Position numbers and translations under genes: made by a program
Shown here: positions 1-7,207 of the stretch, in pieces
How positions within the stretch are numbered: the stretch's first letter is position 1
Layout: the number at the start of each line of letters is the position of its first letter
Notes under the pieces: generated by a model
Database searches by the model: none
The model's input: only the letters and a program-made list of their open reading frames with translations
Told to the model about the DNA's origin: nothing
Source: a virus
Direction: 5' to 3' (one strand)
DNA length: 34,951 nucleotides
Virus record (IMG/VR): IMGVR_UViG_3300034272_002715
Span: 1-34,951 of that record

Positions 1-1384
1 TTTGGATGACACCAGTGAACTTTTCTACGTCGGTATTGGCAACTTTGAAGGCGTCAGAAAGTTGTTTTGTTTGTTGGGCAGAAAAGCCGATGTCGTCCGC
101 AAGTTGTTTTACGGCTTGACCACGACTGGCGATATCTCCGAGGAGTGTGCCAAGCAGCGAACCAGCAAAACTTCCGCCGGGACCAGCAAGACCGCCAACT
201 AGACCGCCGATGGCGCCGCCAGCTGCTGCCCCACCGCCTTGACCGAACAGTAAAGGAAATGCGCCGCCGATGATGCTGCCACTGATGGCTCCGCCAACAC
301 GTCCGCCGATACCACCGCCGCTGCTTCGGCGTGCTCCAGCAGCAAGTGTGGGAGGTAAGGCAGGGCCTTGCATACCGAAGCCAGCATTCTGCATTAGCTG
401 TCGCCGAGCAGCCTCGTCTGTCAACCGCTGACGAGCTGCAGCACTAGCCGCACTTTCTTTATTTCTAATAGCCGCTACCTGCTGTGCAATCTGAAGTTCT
501 CGCTGTTTTGCAGCATTAAGCCCTTCTTGTGCTCGCGTAGCGTCCGCAATAGCAACAGCAGAATTTTGATCAAGTCTTTGTAGGTTGGCTGCTAAACCTA
601 CCAGTTGTTGTCTTGTAGCAGCCATCCGCTGCAAAATTTGCTGTTTTTGAGTTTCGGTACGCAGGCCTTTTTGTTCTGCTGCTGTAAGAGATAGTGCAAC
701 AGGAAAGCCCATCGCACCAGGGCCTGCCAACGGTCCTTGCATGGCTGTGCCAGATTTACCTGCAAGAAACTGTTGGCGTTTAGCCTGCTGGTCTAAAAGG
801 GCAAGAACTTCTTTTGTGCCTTGTACAAGAGCTTCTTGACTTTGTACTTTTGCATTAAGTATGGTTGCGCTTTTTTGCTCTAGTTGAAGCAGCGCCTGCT
901 GTAATTTATTTTCATCTTGTCGCGCTTGTAAATTTCGCTGGATATTTTCCGATACCGGTGACTTTTGACCCATAAGCGCACCTACAGGGGATGCGGCCCC
1001 TGGTCCTATGGGACCTCGGTACTGGGTTGTTTCTTTAACGCCAACAGCAGCAAGTTTAGCTTTACGTTCTGCTTCTGTTACCTCTTTAAGCAGTGCTGCG
1101 CGTTCGCGCAGACCTGCATTTAGTGCGTCGGTAGTAGTAACATATTTTTTCGCTGCGATATTTGCTTCATCTGTGCCCAAAGCTGCTTTGTTAAACGCTA
1201 CAGCTGCATCACTAACTAAATCACGTAGATTGTTAATACTGCGAACAACACCACCACTGCCAAGATTTTCTAGGTAATTATTTAAATGGTCTACAAGTTT
1301 TGAAGTCCCAGAAATCTCATTCTGCAGCCGCTTGAGTTCTTGGGCACCACGTACCGCAATTTCAATATCGGCTCTGTAGGCCAC
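1..1384 (-). CDS. Tail tape measure protein, N-terminal part (runs off the window)
   Basis: This is the amino-terminal 461 residues of a tape measure protein, the rod that sets tail length and is ejected with the DNA. The frame is open from a GTG at 1384 (VAYRADIEIAV) to the left edge. AGAGGA lies about 10 bases upstream of the GTG. The first 250 residues are Gln/Ala/Lys-rich and look helical or coiled-coil, for example around QEALVQGTKEVLALLDQ. Then comes a long Gly/Ala-rich hydrophobic stretch (GGGIGGRVGGAISGSIIGG onward) typical of the membrane-active region of tape measures. It sits directly downstream of the frameshifted chaperone, the classical position. A terminator precedes it, so it may be expressed by readthrough or from its own promoter. 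The third-position bases are more A/T-rich than in the capsid genes. The identity is confident from composition and context; no catalytic domain is visible in this part. Confidence 0.85.
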   Translation of the reverse strand, partial: MAYRADIEIAVRGAQELKRLQNEISGTSKLVDHLNNYLENLGSGGVVRSINNLRDLVSDAAVAFNKAALGTDEANIAAKKYVTTTDALNAGLRERAALLKEVTEAERKAKLAAVGVKETTQYRGPIGPGAASPVGALMGQKSPVSENIQRNLQARQDENKLQQALLQLEQKSATILNAKVQSQEALVQGTKEVLALLDQQAKRQQFLAGKSGTAMQGPLAGPGAMGFPVALSLTAAEQKGLRTETQKQQILQRMAATRQQLVGLAANLQRLDQNSAVAIADATRAQEGLNAAKQRELQIAQQVAAIRNKESAASAAARQRLTDEAARRQLMQNAGFGMQGPALPPTLAAGARRSSGGGIGGRVGGAISGSIIGGAFPLLFGQGGGAAAGGAIGGLVGGLAGPGGSFAGSLLGTLLGDIASRGQAVKQLADDIGFSAQQTKQLSDAFKVANTDVEKFTGVIQ

Positions 1385-1420
1385 GGTGCCGCTATCCTCT
1401 GGTACTTCAGTTTACGCGAC

Positions 1421-1448
1421 AAAAAAGCCGCCGGGGTTAGCGGCGGCG
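1421..1448 (-). terminator. Rho-independent terminator at the end of the tail chaperone gene
   Basis: On the minus strand GCCGCC, a 9-base loop and GGCGGC are followed by six T. The stem overlaps the stop codon of the G-T frame (1437-1439) and lies before the tape measure start at 1384. Confidence 0.75.
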
Positions 1449-1963
1449 TTTGGCTTTTTCCATCTCCTTTTGTTGGTCCTCGTTAAGAATTGAAAAGTAG
1501 GCGCTCCAGCCGAGGAGTTCTTCGGGAGTCATGCTGTTGCTGATCTCCGAAAGGGTTTTGCCTAGCTCTTTGGCAACTCCGAATTGGAGCATGAGCCAAG
1601 TGTCCTTTCGGAGTTCGGCGCTCAGGATTTTGGGTCGATGGCCTCCGCGTCGTCGGTAAGGATTGCCAGCATCAGGGCTTGGAGGTCTTTGTCCTTCACT
1701 TCGTTTTTCAGTACGTCAATTTCGCCGATGCTGAAGATCTTGGCGCCAGTGTCGTCGAGGGCTTTGGCGATCAGCAGTTGAAGGGCAAAGGCGTTGGCAT
1801 CGTCAGACTTGGCTTGTTTTTGGGCGCGTTCGCGTTCGGCCATTGTCAGCGGGGCCACCCACATTTCAAATTTGCTGCCGTCAGACAGTTCGACGAGCTT
1901 TTTGACGGGCTCCAGGTTGGCGGCCTTACGCAGGCGGTCAATGGCGCGAACTGGAACAGGCAT
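1437..1963 (-). CDS. Tail assembly chaperone, -1 frameshift product (G-T fusion)
   Basis: A -1 slip on CCCAAAA lets ribosomes bypass the G stop and add 63 residues, giving a fusion of about 175 residues. The extension starts ILSAELRKDTWLML and ends KEMEKAKRRR. It contains the MTPEELLGWSAYF segment, which resembles the T-domain helices of other phages. The extension has no start codon of its own near its beginning, and it ends inside the stem of the following terminator, so frameshifting is the simplest way to express it. In known systems the minor fusion product recruits tail tube subunits to the tape measure. The slippery sequence, the in-frame extension and the family-like sequence are all directly visible. 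The frameshift rate cannot be seen from sequence. Confidence 0.82.
1622..1963 (-). CDS. Tail assembly chaperone, short form (G-like)
   Basis: This is the 113-residue upstream product of a two-frame tail assembly chaperone, analogous to lambda gpG. It begins MPVPVRAIDRLRKAANLEP and ends DDAEAIDPKS. The central part (GSKFEMWVAPLTMAERERAQKQAKSDD) is the hydrophilic helical region usual for this family, which coats the tape measure during tail assembly. The gene lies between the major tail protein and the tape measure, where such chaperones are nearly always found. No strong Shine-Dalgarno is seen before the ATG. The last codons contain a slippery heptamer that gives a longer product, listed separately. 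The assignment rests on position, size and the frameshift, not on a catalytic motif. Confidence 0.8.
   Translation of the reverse strand: MPVPVRAIDRLRKAANLEPVKKLVELSDGSKFEMWVAPLTMAERERAQKQAKSDDANAFALQLLIAKALDDTGAKIFSIGEIDVLKNEVKDKDLQALMLAILTDDAEAIDPKS
1628..1634 (-). promoter_or_regulatory. Programmed -1 ribosomal frameshift slippery site CCCAAAA
   Basis: The heptamer reads C CCA AAA in the G frame, a match to the X XXY YYZ rule, four codons before the G stop (Pro-Lys-Ser-stop). After re-pairing as CCC AAA, the next codons are ATC CTG AGC. Confidence 0.85.
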
Positions 1964-2007
1964 AAGAAGTGCTTGTTTATGGTTTCTACTGTAGCGGACT
2001 AGATAGC

Positions 2008-2030
2008 AAAAAACCCCAGGTGACTGGGGT
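2008..2030 (-). terminator. Rho-independent terminator after the major tail protein gene
   Basis: On the minus strand ACCCCAG, a 4-base loop and CTGGGGT lead into a run of T. It lies 30 bases past the major tail protein stop and 45 bases before the chaperone start, so it probably sets a high tube-to-chaperone ratio. Confidence 0.75.
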
Positions 2031-2060
2031 GGTTTGCTGAATCTGGCCGGCGTTAGCCTA

Positions 2061-2831
2061 TCAGGACTTGGAGAAGTCGAAGGTAGGGGTGCCAGCCGGA
2101 CGGAAGTTGACGGTCACCGATTGGGCGTCGTCGGGGTTGATGTTGAGGCTGGCCGAAGTCAGCACAGCGTCAAAGGAGATCGAGCGGCTCAAGGTGTCGC
2201 TCAGGGTGCCGCCGCTGAACACACGGTCGGTGTACAGCTTGAAGGCGGCGCCGTCTTGCTGGCGCTGCAGCACGTCCTGGATCATCCGGTTGGAGAGGGC
2301 GGCATCTTCGTTGGTCATGTAGACCGTGGCAGTGCCGGTGCCATCGCCGAAGCCGCTGATGTAGGTCCGGAAGGGCACGTACTGACCAGGGGTTTGACCG
2401 ATGGTTGTGACGTCGATTTCCGCGCGTGAAATTTCAAAGCTCCAGTCACGAACTTGGCCGACAACGGCAAAGTCTGCGTAGGCGACTTGGAATTCGTTGG
2501 GGGCAACGGCGGTGCCGTCGTCGGTGATGGGCAGGATCACGCCGCCTGCGCTGGCTGAAACCGTCAGGGCGCCAGTGTCAGCGGTGTAGCTGAGCACGTA
2601 GTAAGTGGTGCCGCCGGTGATACCTGCAGGAAGAGTGCCGGAGCCTGCGCCGCCGGTTTGGGCGTTGATAACGCTGAATTTGACGGGATCGCCAACTTTA
2701 AAGTTGAGGTAGGGCGCGACTGTGATGACGTCGGTGGTGGCGTTAACGCCAGATTCACCGAAGGTGCCGTTGGTGCCAGCGGGTTTGTAGTAGAGAGCGC
2801 CGGACGTGCCGGACAGGACAGTGGTGGCCAT
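2061..2831 (-). CDS. Major tail tube protein
   Basis: This protein of about 256 residues is the probable subunit of the tail tube. I take the ATG at 2831 (MATTVLSGTSGALYYKPAG) rather than an upstream in-frame TTG. Residues about 25 to 110 form an inserted beta-rich domain with the pattern FKVGDPVKFS, LPAGITGGTTYYV and SASAGGVILP, which I know from tail proteins of cyanophages and actinophages. The rest (VGQVRDWSFEISRAEIDVTTIGQTPGQ, then NPDDAQSVTVNFRP at the end) reads as the canonical tube fold with the beta-hairpin that lines the channel. The gene sits between the tail-completion genes and the chaperone and is followed by a strong terminator, in keeping with high expression. Identity is confident from context and fold-like patterns; no enzymatic role is expected. 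Confidence 0.82.
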   Translation of the reverse strand: MATTVLSGTSGALYYKPAGTNGTFGESGVNATTDVITVAPYLNFKVGDPVKFSVINAQTGGAGSGTLPAGITGGTTYYVLSYTADTGALTVSASAGGVILPITDDGTAVAPNEFQVAYADFAVVGQVRDWSFEISRAEIDVTTIGQTPGQYVPFRTYISGFGDGTGTATVYMTNEDAALSNRMIQDVLQRQQDGAAFKLYTDRVFSGGTLSDTLSRSISFDAVLTSASLNINPDDAQSVTVNFRPAGTPTFDFSKS

Positions 2832-2906
2832 GGGGCGTACCAAAGAATGGGATAGGGGCGGGCACTGCCCGGCTTAATACAGGTTAGCGCCTGTACAAAG
2901 CATTAC

Positions 2907-3338
2907 CTACGACAACACAGTTGCAACGTAGGAGGTCTCGATACGACCTACAAAATGAGGGGCCTCTTCTGTGGCAGAAAAAGTCGGGCCTATGATTGCA
3001 CCTACTTTGAAATACACGCCGGATATTCCTTTGGTGGAATTATTTAGCGTTTCTAGTGCGTTTACTGCGGTGGTTACCAAGGTTTGGTTGCGGGCAGGGC
3101 CGCGGCCTTTTTCTGAAAATACGCGGATAACAATTGCGCCACGCGCGTTATCAACGCTAGACGTAAGCGTGGGTTCGTTGGTAATACCGAAAGTAACATT
3201 TACGCGGATGTATTCAGTGGTTGTGTTGGGTGGGACTGCTGTGATGTTGTCAAAATAGACCGGCACAGCTGGGACAAGTGCTCCAAACGCTGCAAGCAGC
3301 GGATTTTCAACAGCGGCGCGGATTGCTTGGTAATTCAT
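2907..3338 (-). CDS. Tail terminator-like protein (DUF4128 type)
   Basis: A 143-residue protein beginning MNYQAIRAAVENPLL. The VPVYFDNITAVPPNTTTEYIRVNV segment followed by RGAIVIRVFSEKGRGPAR resembles phage proteins of the DUF4128 / lambda gpU class, which cap the tube and mark its final length. Its start overlaps the previous gene's stop by 4 bases (ATGA type), which indicates coupling within the connector operon. The gene order connector, stopper, completion, terminator, tube agrees with this role. The family assignment is from memory of the motif; the structural role is inferred from position. Confidence 0.6.
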   Translation of the reverse strand: MNYQAIRAAVENPLLAAFGALVPAVPVYFDNITAVPPNTTTEYIRVNVTFGITNEPTLTSSVDNARGAIVIRVFSEKGRGPARNQTLVTTAVNALETLNNSTKGISGVYFKVGAIIGPTFSATEEAPHFVGRIETSYVATVLS

Positions 3339-3883
3339 AGTCGTACGCGGCCTAGTTCGCTGTCTAGTTCCAGCTTAATTCGGCGGTCGATATTGCCTCC
3401 CTGCACGTAGGTGGGGTACCAGTCGAGAGGGGCTGTGCTGCGGTTAGGTCCTTCGTCGTCGCCGATTAAATCGCCGCGATAACCGCTAATACGGGTGCCG
3501 CGGTCGTATTCCTTGATTGGAAGTGTGCCAGGGTCGATGTAGTCGCTTTCAACTAGATCGCGGGCAGCATCTGCGTGAGGAGCAAAATTAGAGATTGTGT
3601 ATTTGATGTCGTCGAAAGCGAAGCCGCGACCGCTAAGTAATGGGGCCGGAATGCGGCGAGGTGTGCCAGGGGCTCCAGTGCCGGCAGTGCGGCGGCCGTC
3701 GGACGTTTCGATTTGCCAAGAGTTGGAGAATTTGCCGGACCAGACCGGGCCGGCCTCTTGGAGGTCGACGACGATTTCTTCGGCGGCGCGGGCGGGGCCG
3801 CGGCTAAACGCAGCAACCGCAAAGCGGTCGATGTTTTCCGCAAGGCGGTCCAGTTCGTTGAGGAGACCTCTACGGCGAGCCAT
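3335..3883 (-). CDS. Tail completion / HK97 gp10-like protein
   Basis: A 182-residue protein beginning MARRRGLLNELDRLAENID. The stretch AGPVWSGKFSNSWQIETSDG followed by a Pro/Gly loop (GAPGTPRRIPAPLL) and ISNFAPHADAARDLVES resembles the HK97 gp10-like group, in which a helix packs against a small beta-barrel at the head-tail joint. It overlaps both neighbours (4 bases at the 3' end, 1 base at the 5' end), so it is translated as part of one coupled block. No membrane segment or catalytic motif is visible. The alternative is a minor tail protein of the lambda gpZ class, which occupies the same place. Confidence 0.6.
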   Translation of the reverse strand: MARRRGLLNELDRLAENIDRFAVAAFSRGPARAAEEIVVDLQEAGPVWSGKFSNSWQIETSDGRRTAGTGAPGTPRRIPAPLLSGRGFAFDDIKYTISNFAPHADAARDLVESDYIDPGTLPIKEYDRGTRISGYRGDLIGDDEGPNRSTAPLDWYPTYVQGGNIDRRIKLELDSELGRVRL

Positions 3884-4260
3884 TACTGGGGCCTCGCGAT
3901 CAGAGTGTGGAGAACCGGGTTATCGCCGCGATAGCTGGTGATGGCGATGATCTTTGCCTCGCGGGTGACGCCGTCTTGGGGATACTGCACACGGTCCGCT
4001 TCTGTTGGGTAATACGTTCCAAGCTCTGCAGCACCAATGATGATTTTGAGATCAGTCGTTTGGTACAGGCCCTCAGATTCACGGGGATTGACGCGGGTAA
4101 TGACGGCACGGACAGTTACGGAGATGTCAGATCCAGTGATGGCTCCAGTAGTTGGGTTGTAGGTGCGGGGTGTGGCGGTTTTGATGTACGTGATGTCTTG
4201 GCCCCACTGGCGTAGGAGGGCTGGGGGTACGGCGGCAAAGGTGTCGTCTATGCGGGACAT
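3883..4260 (-). CDS. Head closure / stopper protein candidate
   Basis: A 125-residue protein beginning MSRIDDTFAAVPPALLRQWG. The beta-rich body (DITYIKTATPRTYNPTTGAI, then SVTVRAVITRV, AKIIAITSYRGDNPVLHTL) matches the small barrel of head-tail stoppers such as SPP1 gp16 or lambda gpFII, including a loop rich in Thr and Asn. It shares one base with each neighbouring gene (stop/start overlap), so its level is tied to the adaptor upstream. The function is inferred from size, order and beta pattern. Confidence 0.6.
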   Translation of the reverse strand: MSRIDDTFAAVPPALLRQWGQDITYIKTATPRTYNPTTGAITGSDISVTVRAVITRVNPRESEGLYQTTDLKIIIGAAELGTYYPTEADRVQYPQDGVTREAKIIAITSYRGDNPVLHTLIARPQ

Positions 4261-4790
4261 CAGCTGCGGAAGAGGCGTACAGCGTAATTAGAAGCGCCGG
4301 CCATGCAATAGGCGCCAAGGTAAGTCTGGAGCCAGGGGTAAACGTCAAAGACGTTGTTAATGACGCCGCTGGTTTGGGAGGTTTTGTTGTATTTGACTTT
4401 GAGTTCGCCCAGTTCCACTTGGTCGTAGATGCCGGTGGTGCCAGTGGTGCCGGTGATGGCGCTGGTGTCGTTGGCGAAGGCGCGGGCGAGTTCGTAGGTG
4501 GCAACCTTGATGCCGTCGGGGATCAGGGTGCAGGCGAGGTCAATGCCGTCAACTTTGTAGTTGTCGCGGGGCCACTTGAGGGCTTGGGTTTCGGTGCAGC
4601 GGTCGCCGTAAAAGCTGAGGGCGTCGATCCAGCGGGTTGCTGAGATCAGGGCGCGGTTCTTCTGGTCGTCGGTCTTGCTGACCCAAGTGCTGGAATCGGG
4701 GACCGTTTCGAAATATGAGTTGGCAGCAGCAAGCGTCACGTAGCTGTTGGCTGCGGCCCCGCTAAGAGTGGCGTCGATTACTGCAGCCAC
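4260..4790 (-). CDS. Head-tail connector adaptor (DnaT-like annotated family)
   Basis: A 176-residue protein starting with GTG (MAAVIDATLSGAAANSY). The pattern SYVTLAAANSYFETVPDSS, then KNRALISATRWIDALSFYG and the TQALKWPRD motif belongs to a phage family often labelled putative DnaT-like single-strand DNA binding protein. Structure-based work places this type of protein as the helical adaptor below the portal. The WPR motif and the helix starting with IPDGIKVATYELARAF are the diagnostic parts. It begins 3 bases after the previous stop. I favour the adaptor role because of the position directly after the capsid block. The DnaT label is probably a historical misannotation. Confidence 0.65.
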   Translation of the reverse strand: MAAVIDATLSGAAANSYVTLAAANSYFETVPDSSTWVSKTDDQKNRALISATRWIDALSFYGDRCTETQALKWPRDNYKVDGIDLACTLIPDGIKVATYELARAFANDTSAITGTTGTTGIYDQVELGELKVKYNKTSQTSGVINNVFDVYPWLQTYLGAYCMAGASNYAVRLFRS

Positions 4791-4793
4791 GAA

Positions 4794-4988
4794 TCAATAC
4801 AGTCTTTGCTTGAGTCTAGCTCCAGTGGAGAATTTTCTTGATTTGGGTGGGGAGCTAAGAAGGGCGGCGTGGTACACGTCGGCGCCAGTCATTTCGAGTT
4901 CGGCTTGCGTCTCTAGGTGCTGGCCGTAGGAAACATCAATGAAGGAACGGCGGTTATTCTGTAGTACGAAGAGACGCACTGTACTCAT
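4794..4988 (-). CDS. Small hypothetical protein at the capsid-connector junction
   Basis: A 64-residue protein beginning MSTVRLFVLQNNRRSFIDVS and ending FSTGARLKQRLY. I do not recognise it. Codon use is ordinary for the neighbourhood and the gene is spaced 3 bases from the adaptor downstream, so it belongs to the minus-strand structural operon. Its ATG (4988-4986) shares the palindrome CATG with the ATG of a plus-strand gene (4987-4989), so each gene's leader lies inside the other gene's coding sequence or leader. A weak GGA lies 6 bases upstream of this ATG. A longer frame starts at 5012 but would overlap the plus gene even more. Small virion or connector-associated protein is a guess. Confidence 0.5.
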   Translation of the reverse strand: MSTVRLFVLQNNRRSFIDVSYGQHLETQAELEMTGADVYHAALLSSPPKSRKFSTGARLKQRLY

Positions 4989-5262
4989 GGCTATCCGCAA
5001 AACTGCCAGCACTGAAGGCAGCCTAGAAGCGAAAGGACCTTCTGCATTGCCTGGTAAGGAGGTAAGGTCGTTGGAAGTGGTGGCTGCTGCAATCCGGGAG
5101 CAATTTGCTGCTGGTGTAGATGCTGAGACGATCCAGCAGGAACTTGCGGTGAGTCCGCATGTGTTTCGTGAGTTGCTGAGTCACTCCTACAAGTTGGTGG
5201 GTAGGGCGCCAACCATCTTTGAGTATCAGGAAAAAGTAAGGATTGGTGAGATTGAAGGTTGA
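4987..5262 (+). CDS. Hypothetical helical protein on the strand opposite to the structural operon
   Basis: A 91-residue protein from an ATG at 4987 (MAIRKTASTEGSLEAKGPSA). The middle (SLEVVAAAIREQFAAGVDAETI, ELAVSPHVFRELLSHSYK) looks like three or four amphipathic helices and could be a compact helix-turn-helix, but I see no clear family match. It is the only plus-strand gene in the first 14 kb. It runs towards the capsid gene and stops just before a terminator that works in both directions, which supports real transcription. An in-frame ATG at 4939 exists, but the 4987 start gives a more natural N-terminus. Third codon positions behave like a real gene. A regulator of late genes is a reasonable hypothesis and no more. 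Confidence 0.6.
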   Translation: MAIRKTASTEGSLEAKGPSALPGKEVRSLEVVAAAIREQFAAGVDAETIQQELAVSPHVFRELLSHSYKLVGRAPTIFEYQEKVRIGEIEG

Positions 5263-5272
5263 GTAGATAGGC

Positions 5273-5308
5273 AAAAGAAAAGGCCCCCGAGTTGGGGGCC
5301 TTTGTTTT
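5273..5308. terminator. Bidirectional terminator between the capsid gene and the plus-strand gene
   Basis: An 8-bp perfect stem AGGCCCCC / GGGGGCCT with a 5-base loop is flanked by TTGTTTT on the plus side and by AAAAGAAAA on the other, which reads TTTTCTTTT on the minus strand. It ends both convergent units. Confidence 0.85.
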
Positions 5309-5323
5309 GGCGCGTACTAAAGA

Positions 5324-6430
5324 TCAGTATGCGGTGGTATCGAAGGGGGTGTTGACCAGCAGGCGAGCGATGGGCACTTGCTTGGTGGTGCTGTACACGA
5401 GGCTCCAGCTGGCGGTGTCGGCCAGGTTGCCTGTGGTGGCAGCGTTGGTCGGGTTGTCGCCGGCGACGGCCCACTTGGTACCAGTGATGTGGTAACCGTA
5501 GTGGTAGTCCACAGCCAGGATGTCCTGCATGGACAGGATGTTGCGGTCGGCGCCAAGGCGCAGATCCTGTTGGATGCCCTCGGAAACCACACCCGACTTG
5601 AAGAGGTACACGGGGTACTTCTTGGCGTGGGTGGAGGTGCCGCCGGTCAGGGCGGTCAGTTGGTCGTCGATCACGACGCGGAGGCCCGCGAAAGTGGCAA
5701 CTTCAGCTGCAGTTACGCCCACACCGCCGCCACCCCAGGTGATGGCGCCACCGGTAGACAGAGCGGAGGTGCTGAAAACGAGCATCCCCACCTGTTGCAG
5801 GTAGTAGGCCACGTTGGAGTGCATGGCAATCGAGTCAAGCTCGTCGCCGCGCTCGCCCAGCAGGGCCTTGGTGCCAACCACGTTGGCCACGTTCAGGAAG
5901 TTGGCCTCGGTCATCGAACCGGGGACACCAGCAAACGATTTGTTGCTTTGGTTGGGACCCAGCACGCCAGCGCCGCTGATGCCGCCGAAGAGGCCCAGCA
6001 GTTGGGCAGCCAAGGTGGCGGTCTTCAGCTTGTTAATGGCTGCAGACAGTTGGTTGCGGACGTGGGCGAGAGGGTCGGCGCCAGAGCCCAGCTTGCTGAG
6101 GTCGTCGGCCGCGTAAGCGAAGCCGCGGTGCAGCAGGGTCATGATCTGCTCGTCGGCAGTCACGTTCTGTGCAGTCAGGTAGCCCAGGCCGCCGTTCCAG
6201 CTGGAGGTGGAAAGGATCTGGGTTTCCGTGGGGGCGATGGGGTCGAAGAAAGGCACGCGCACGCGGGTACCACCAGCGCGGGCGTCGAGGGCAGCGTTAC
6301 GCTGCACAATGCCGCTCTGGATCCACTTCGATTGCTCGAAGATGCCCTCGGCGGTGTACTGCAGGAATTCGGGACGGGTGACAAGGTTCGAGAGGAAAGT
6401 TCCCCCGAAGTTGCTGTTAGAAGCAGACAT
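5324..6430 (-). CDS. Major capsid protein, HK97-like fold
   Basis: A 368-residue protein starting MSASNSNFGGTFLSNLVTRP, with GGAG 7 bases before the ATG. The N-terminal part (FLQYTAEGIFEQSKWIQSGI, then GTRVRVPFFDPI) is the pattern of the Gp13-like branch of HK97-fold coat proteins. The SIAMHSNVAYYLQQVGML segment and the late KKYPVYLFKSGVVSEGIQ region match the A and P domains of this family. The length is normal for a capsid without a fused protease. It follows the portal and scaffold genes and is followed by a strong terminator, consistent with being the most abundant product. No maturation protease gene is seen nearby, which fits a separate scaffold instead of a fused delta domain. Confidence 0.88.
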   Translation of the reverse strand: MSASNSNFGGTFLSNLVTRPEFLQYTAEGIFEQSKWIQSGIVQRNAALDARAGGTRVRVPFFDPIAPTETQILSTSSWNGGLGYLTAQNVTADEQIMTLLHRGFAYAADDLSKLGSGADPLAHVRNQLSAAINKLKTATLAAQLLGLFGGISGAGVLGPNQSNKSFAGVPGSMTEANFLNVANVVGTKALLGERGDELDSIAMHSNVAYYLQQVGMLVFSTSALSTGGAITWGGGGVGVTAAEVATFAGLRVVIDDQLTALTGGTSTHAKKYPVYLFKSGVVSEGIQQDLRLGADRNILSMQDILAVDYHYGYHITGTKWAVAGDNPTNAATTGNLADTASWSLVYSTTKQVPIARLLVNTPFDTTAY

Positions 6431-6476
6431 TGGATAGCTCCAGTGGAGTCATGGTTGGGGATGTGCCCCACAGGGG

Positions 6477-7184
6477 CTAGGCGCCGGCTTCTGCTTTGAG
6501 GAGGCGGGCCTTGTCGGGGTCTTGGCTGAGGAGGAGCATCTGTTGGGTGATGTTCCAGGAGTCCTTTTGCCAAGGGTTGGATTGGCCGGGAAGTGAGCTG
6601 GTGCGGGCACTGCCTGCTACACCCATTCCCGCCCGGTTGGTTGCTGCGAAGTGATGTTCGTAGCCGCTACCGGGATTTTTGAGATTGGCGATGTACTCGC
6701 CGATCTGAACTTCCACGCCGCCGGCGACAGCCACAGGCTGACCGTCTTTGGCGCGAAGGTTCTCCTGAAGTAAACGATACAGCTGATCGGGTGCTAATGC
6801 ACCAGCGTTAGACAGTTGGGCGATGGTGGCAGATTTGATTTGTTCTTGTGTGTAGCCTTGGCGGATTTGCTCTGCTTCGGCTTCTTTGGCAGCAAGTTGT
6901 TGTTTGAGGTCGGCGACAGTTTGTTGGGCTTCTTCCCAGAGGGTTTTGTATTCGCCAGACTGGGCAAGTTGTTGGGTTTTGGCTTCCTGTTGGGCGGTAG
7001 ATAGGGCGTCTAGTTGTTTTTGGAGGGTTTCGCGGGTTTCGCGGTCCTTGCGGCGTTCGCCAATAAGCTCGGCGTTCTTCGCACGGAGGGCTTCAAGCTG
7101 TTGGGCTAGGTCCGAAGTGTCAGCCACAGGCTGGGGTGCCACAGACTCCACGGGAGTAGGAGGCACAAGTTGGTCTTCGGGCAC
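6477..7184 (-). CDS. Capsid scaffolding protein
   Basis: A 235-residue, Gln/Glu/Ala-rich protein from a GTG at 7184 (MPEDQLVPPTPVESVAPQPV). Residues about 25 to 115 form a long charged coiled coil (LAQQLEALRAKNAELIGERR, LKQQLAAKEAEAEQIRQG), the hallmark of phage scaffolds. The C-terminal third is more structured (GSGYEHHFAATNRAG, then NPWQKDSWNITQQMLLLSQD) and probably binds the coat protein. The position between portal and major capsid is the usual one. The C-terminal NPW and LLLSQDPDKA wording recurs in scaffolds of related phages as I remember them. The protein is expected to leave the capsid during maturation; no protease motif is seen in it. Confidence 0.82.
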   Translation of the reverse strand: MPEDQLVPPTPVESVAPQPVADTSDLAQQLEALRAKNAELIGERRKDRETRETLQKQLDALSTAQQEAKTQQLAQSGEYKTLWEEAQQTVADLKQQLAAKEAEAEQIRQGYTQEQIKSATIAQLSNAGALAPDQLYRLLQENLRAKDGQPVAVAGGVEVQIGEYIANLKNPGSGYEHHFAATNRAGMGVAGSARTSSLPGQSNPWQKDSWNITQQMLLLSQDPDKARLLKAEAGA

Positions 7185-7207
7185 GATTATGTGTTACAGG
7201 GACGTTT

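Noticed and set aside
2878-2895. Inverted repeat TACAGG-ttagcg-CCTGTA between the major tail protein and the tail terminator gene
   Set aside because: Six-base arms without a T-run on either strand; too short and weak to call a terminator or operator.
5023-5274. 83-codon minus-strand frame opposite the 4987-5262 gene
   Set aside because: Its composition (many His, Gln, Arg, Ser and Cys, no family-like phrase) looks like the shadow of the plus-strand gene.
5378-6499. 373-codon plus-strand frame opposite the capsid gene
   Set aside because: Gly/Val/His-rich shadow of the well-supported major capsid gene in the antisense register; no domain pattern and no ribosome-binding site.
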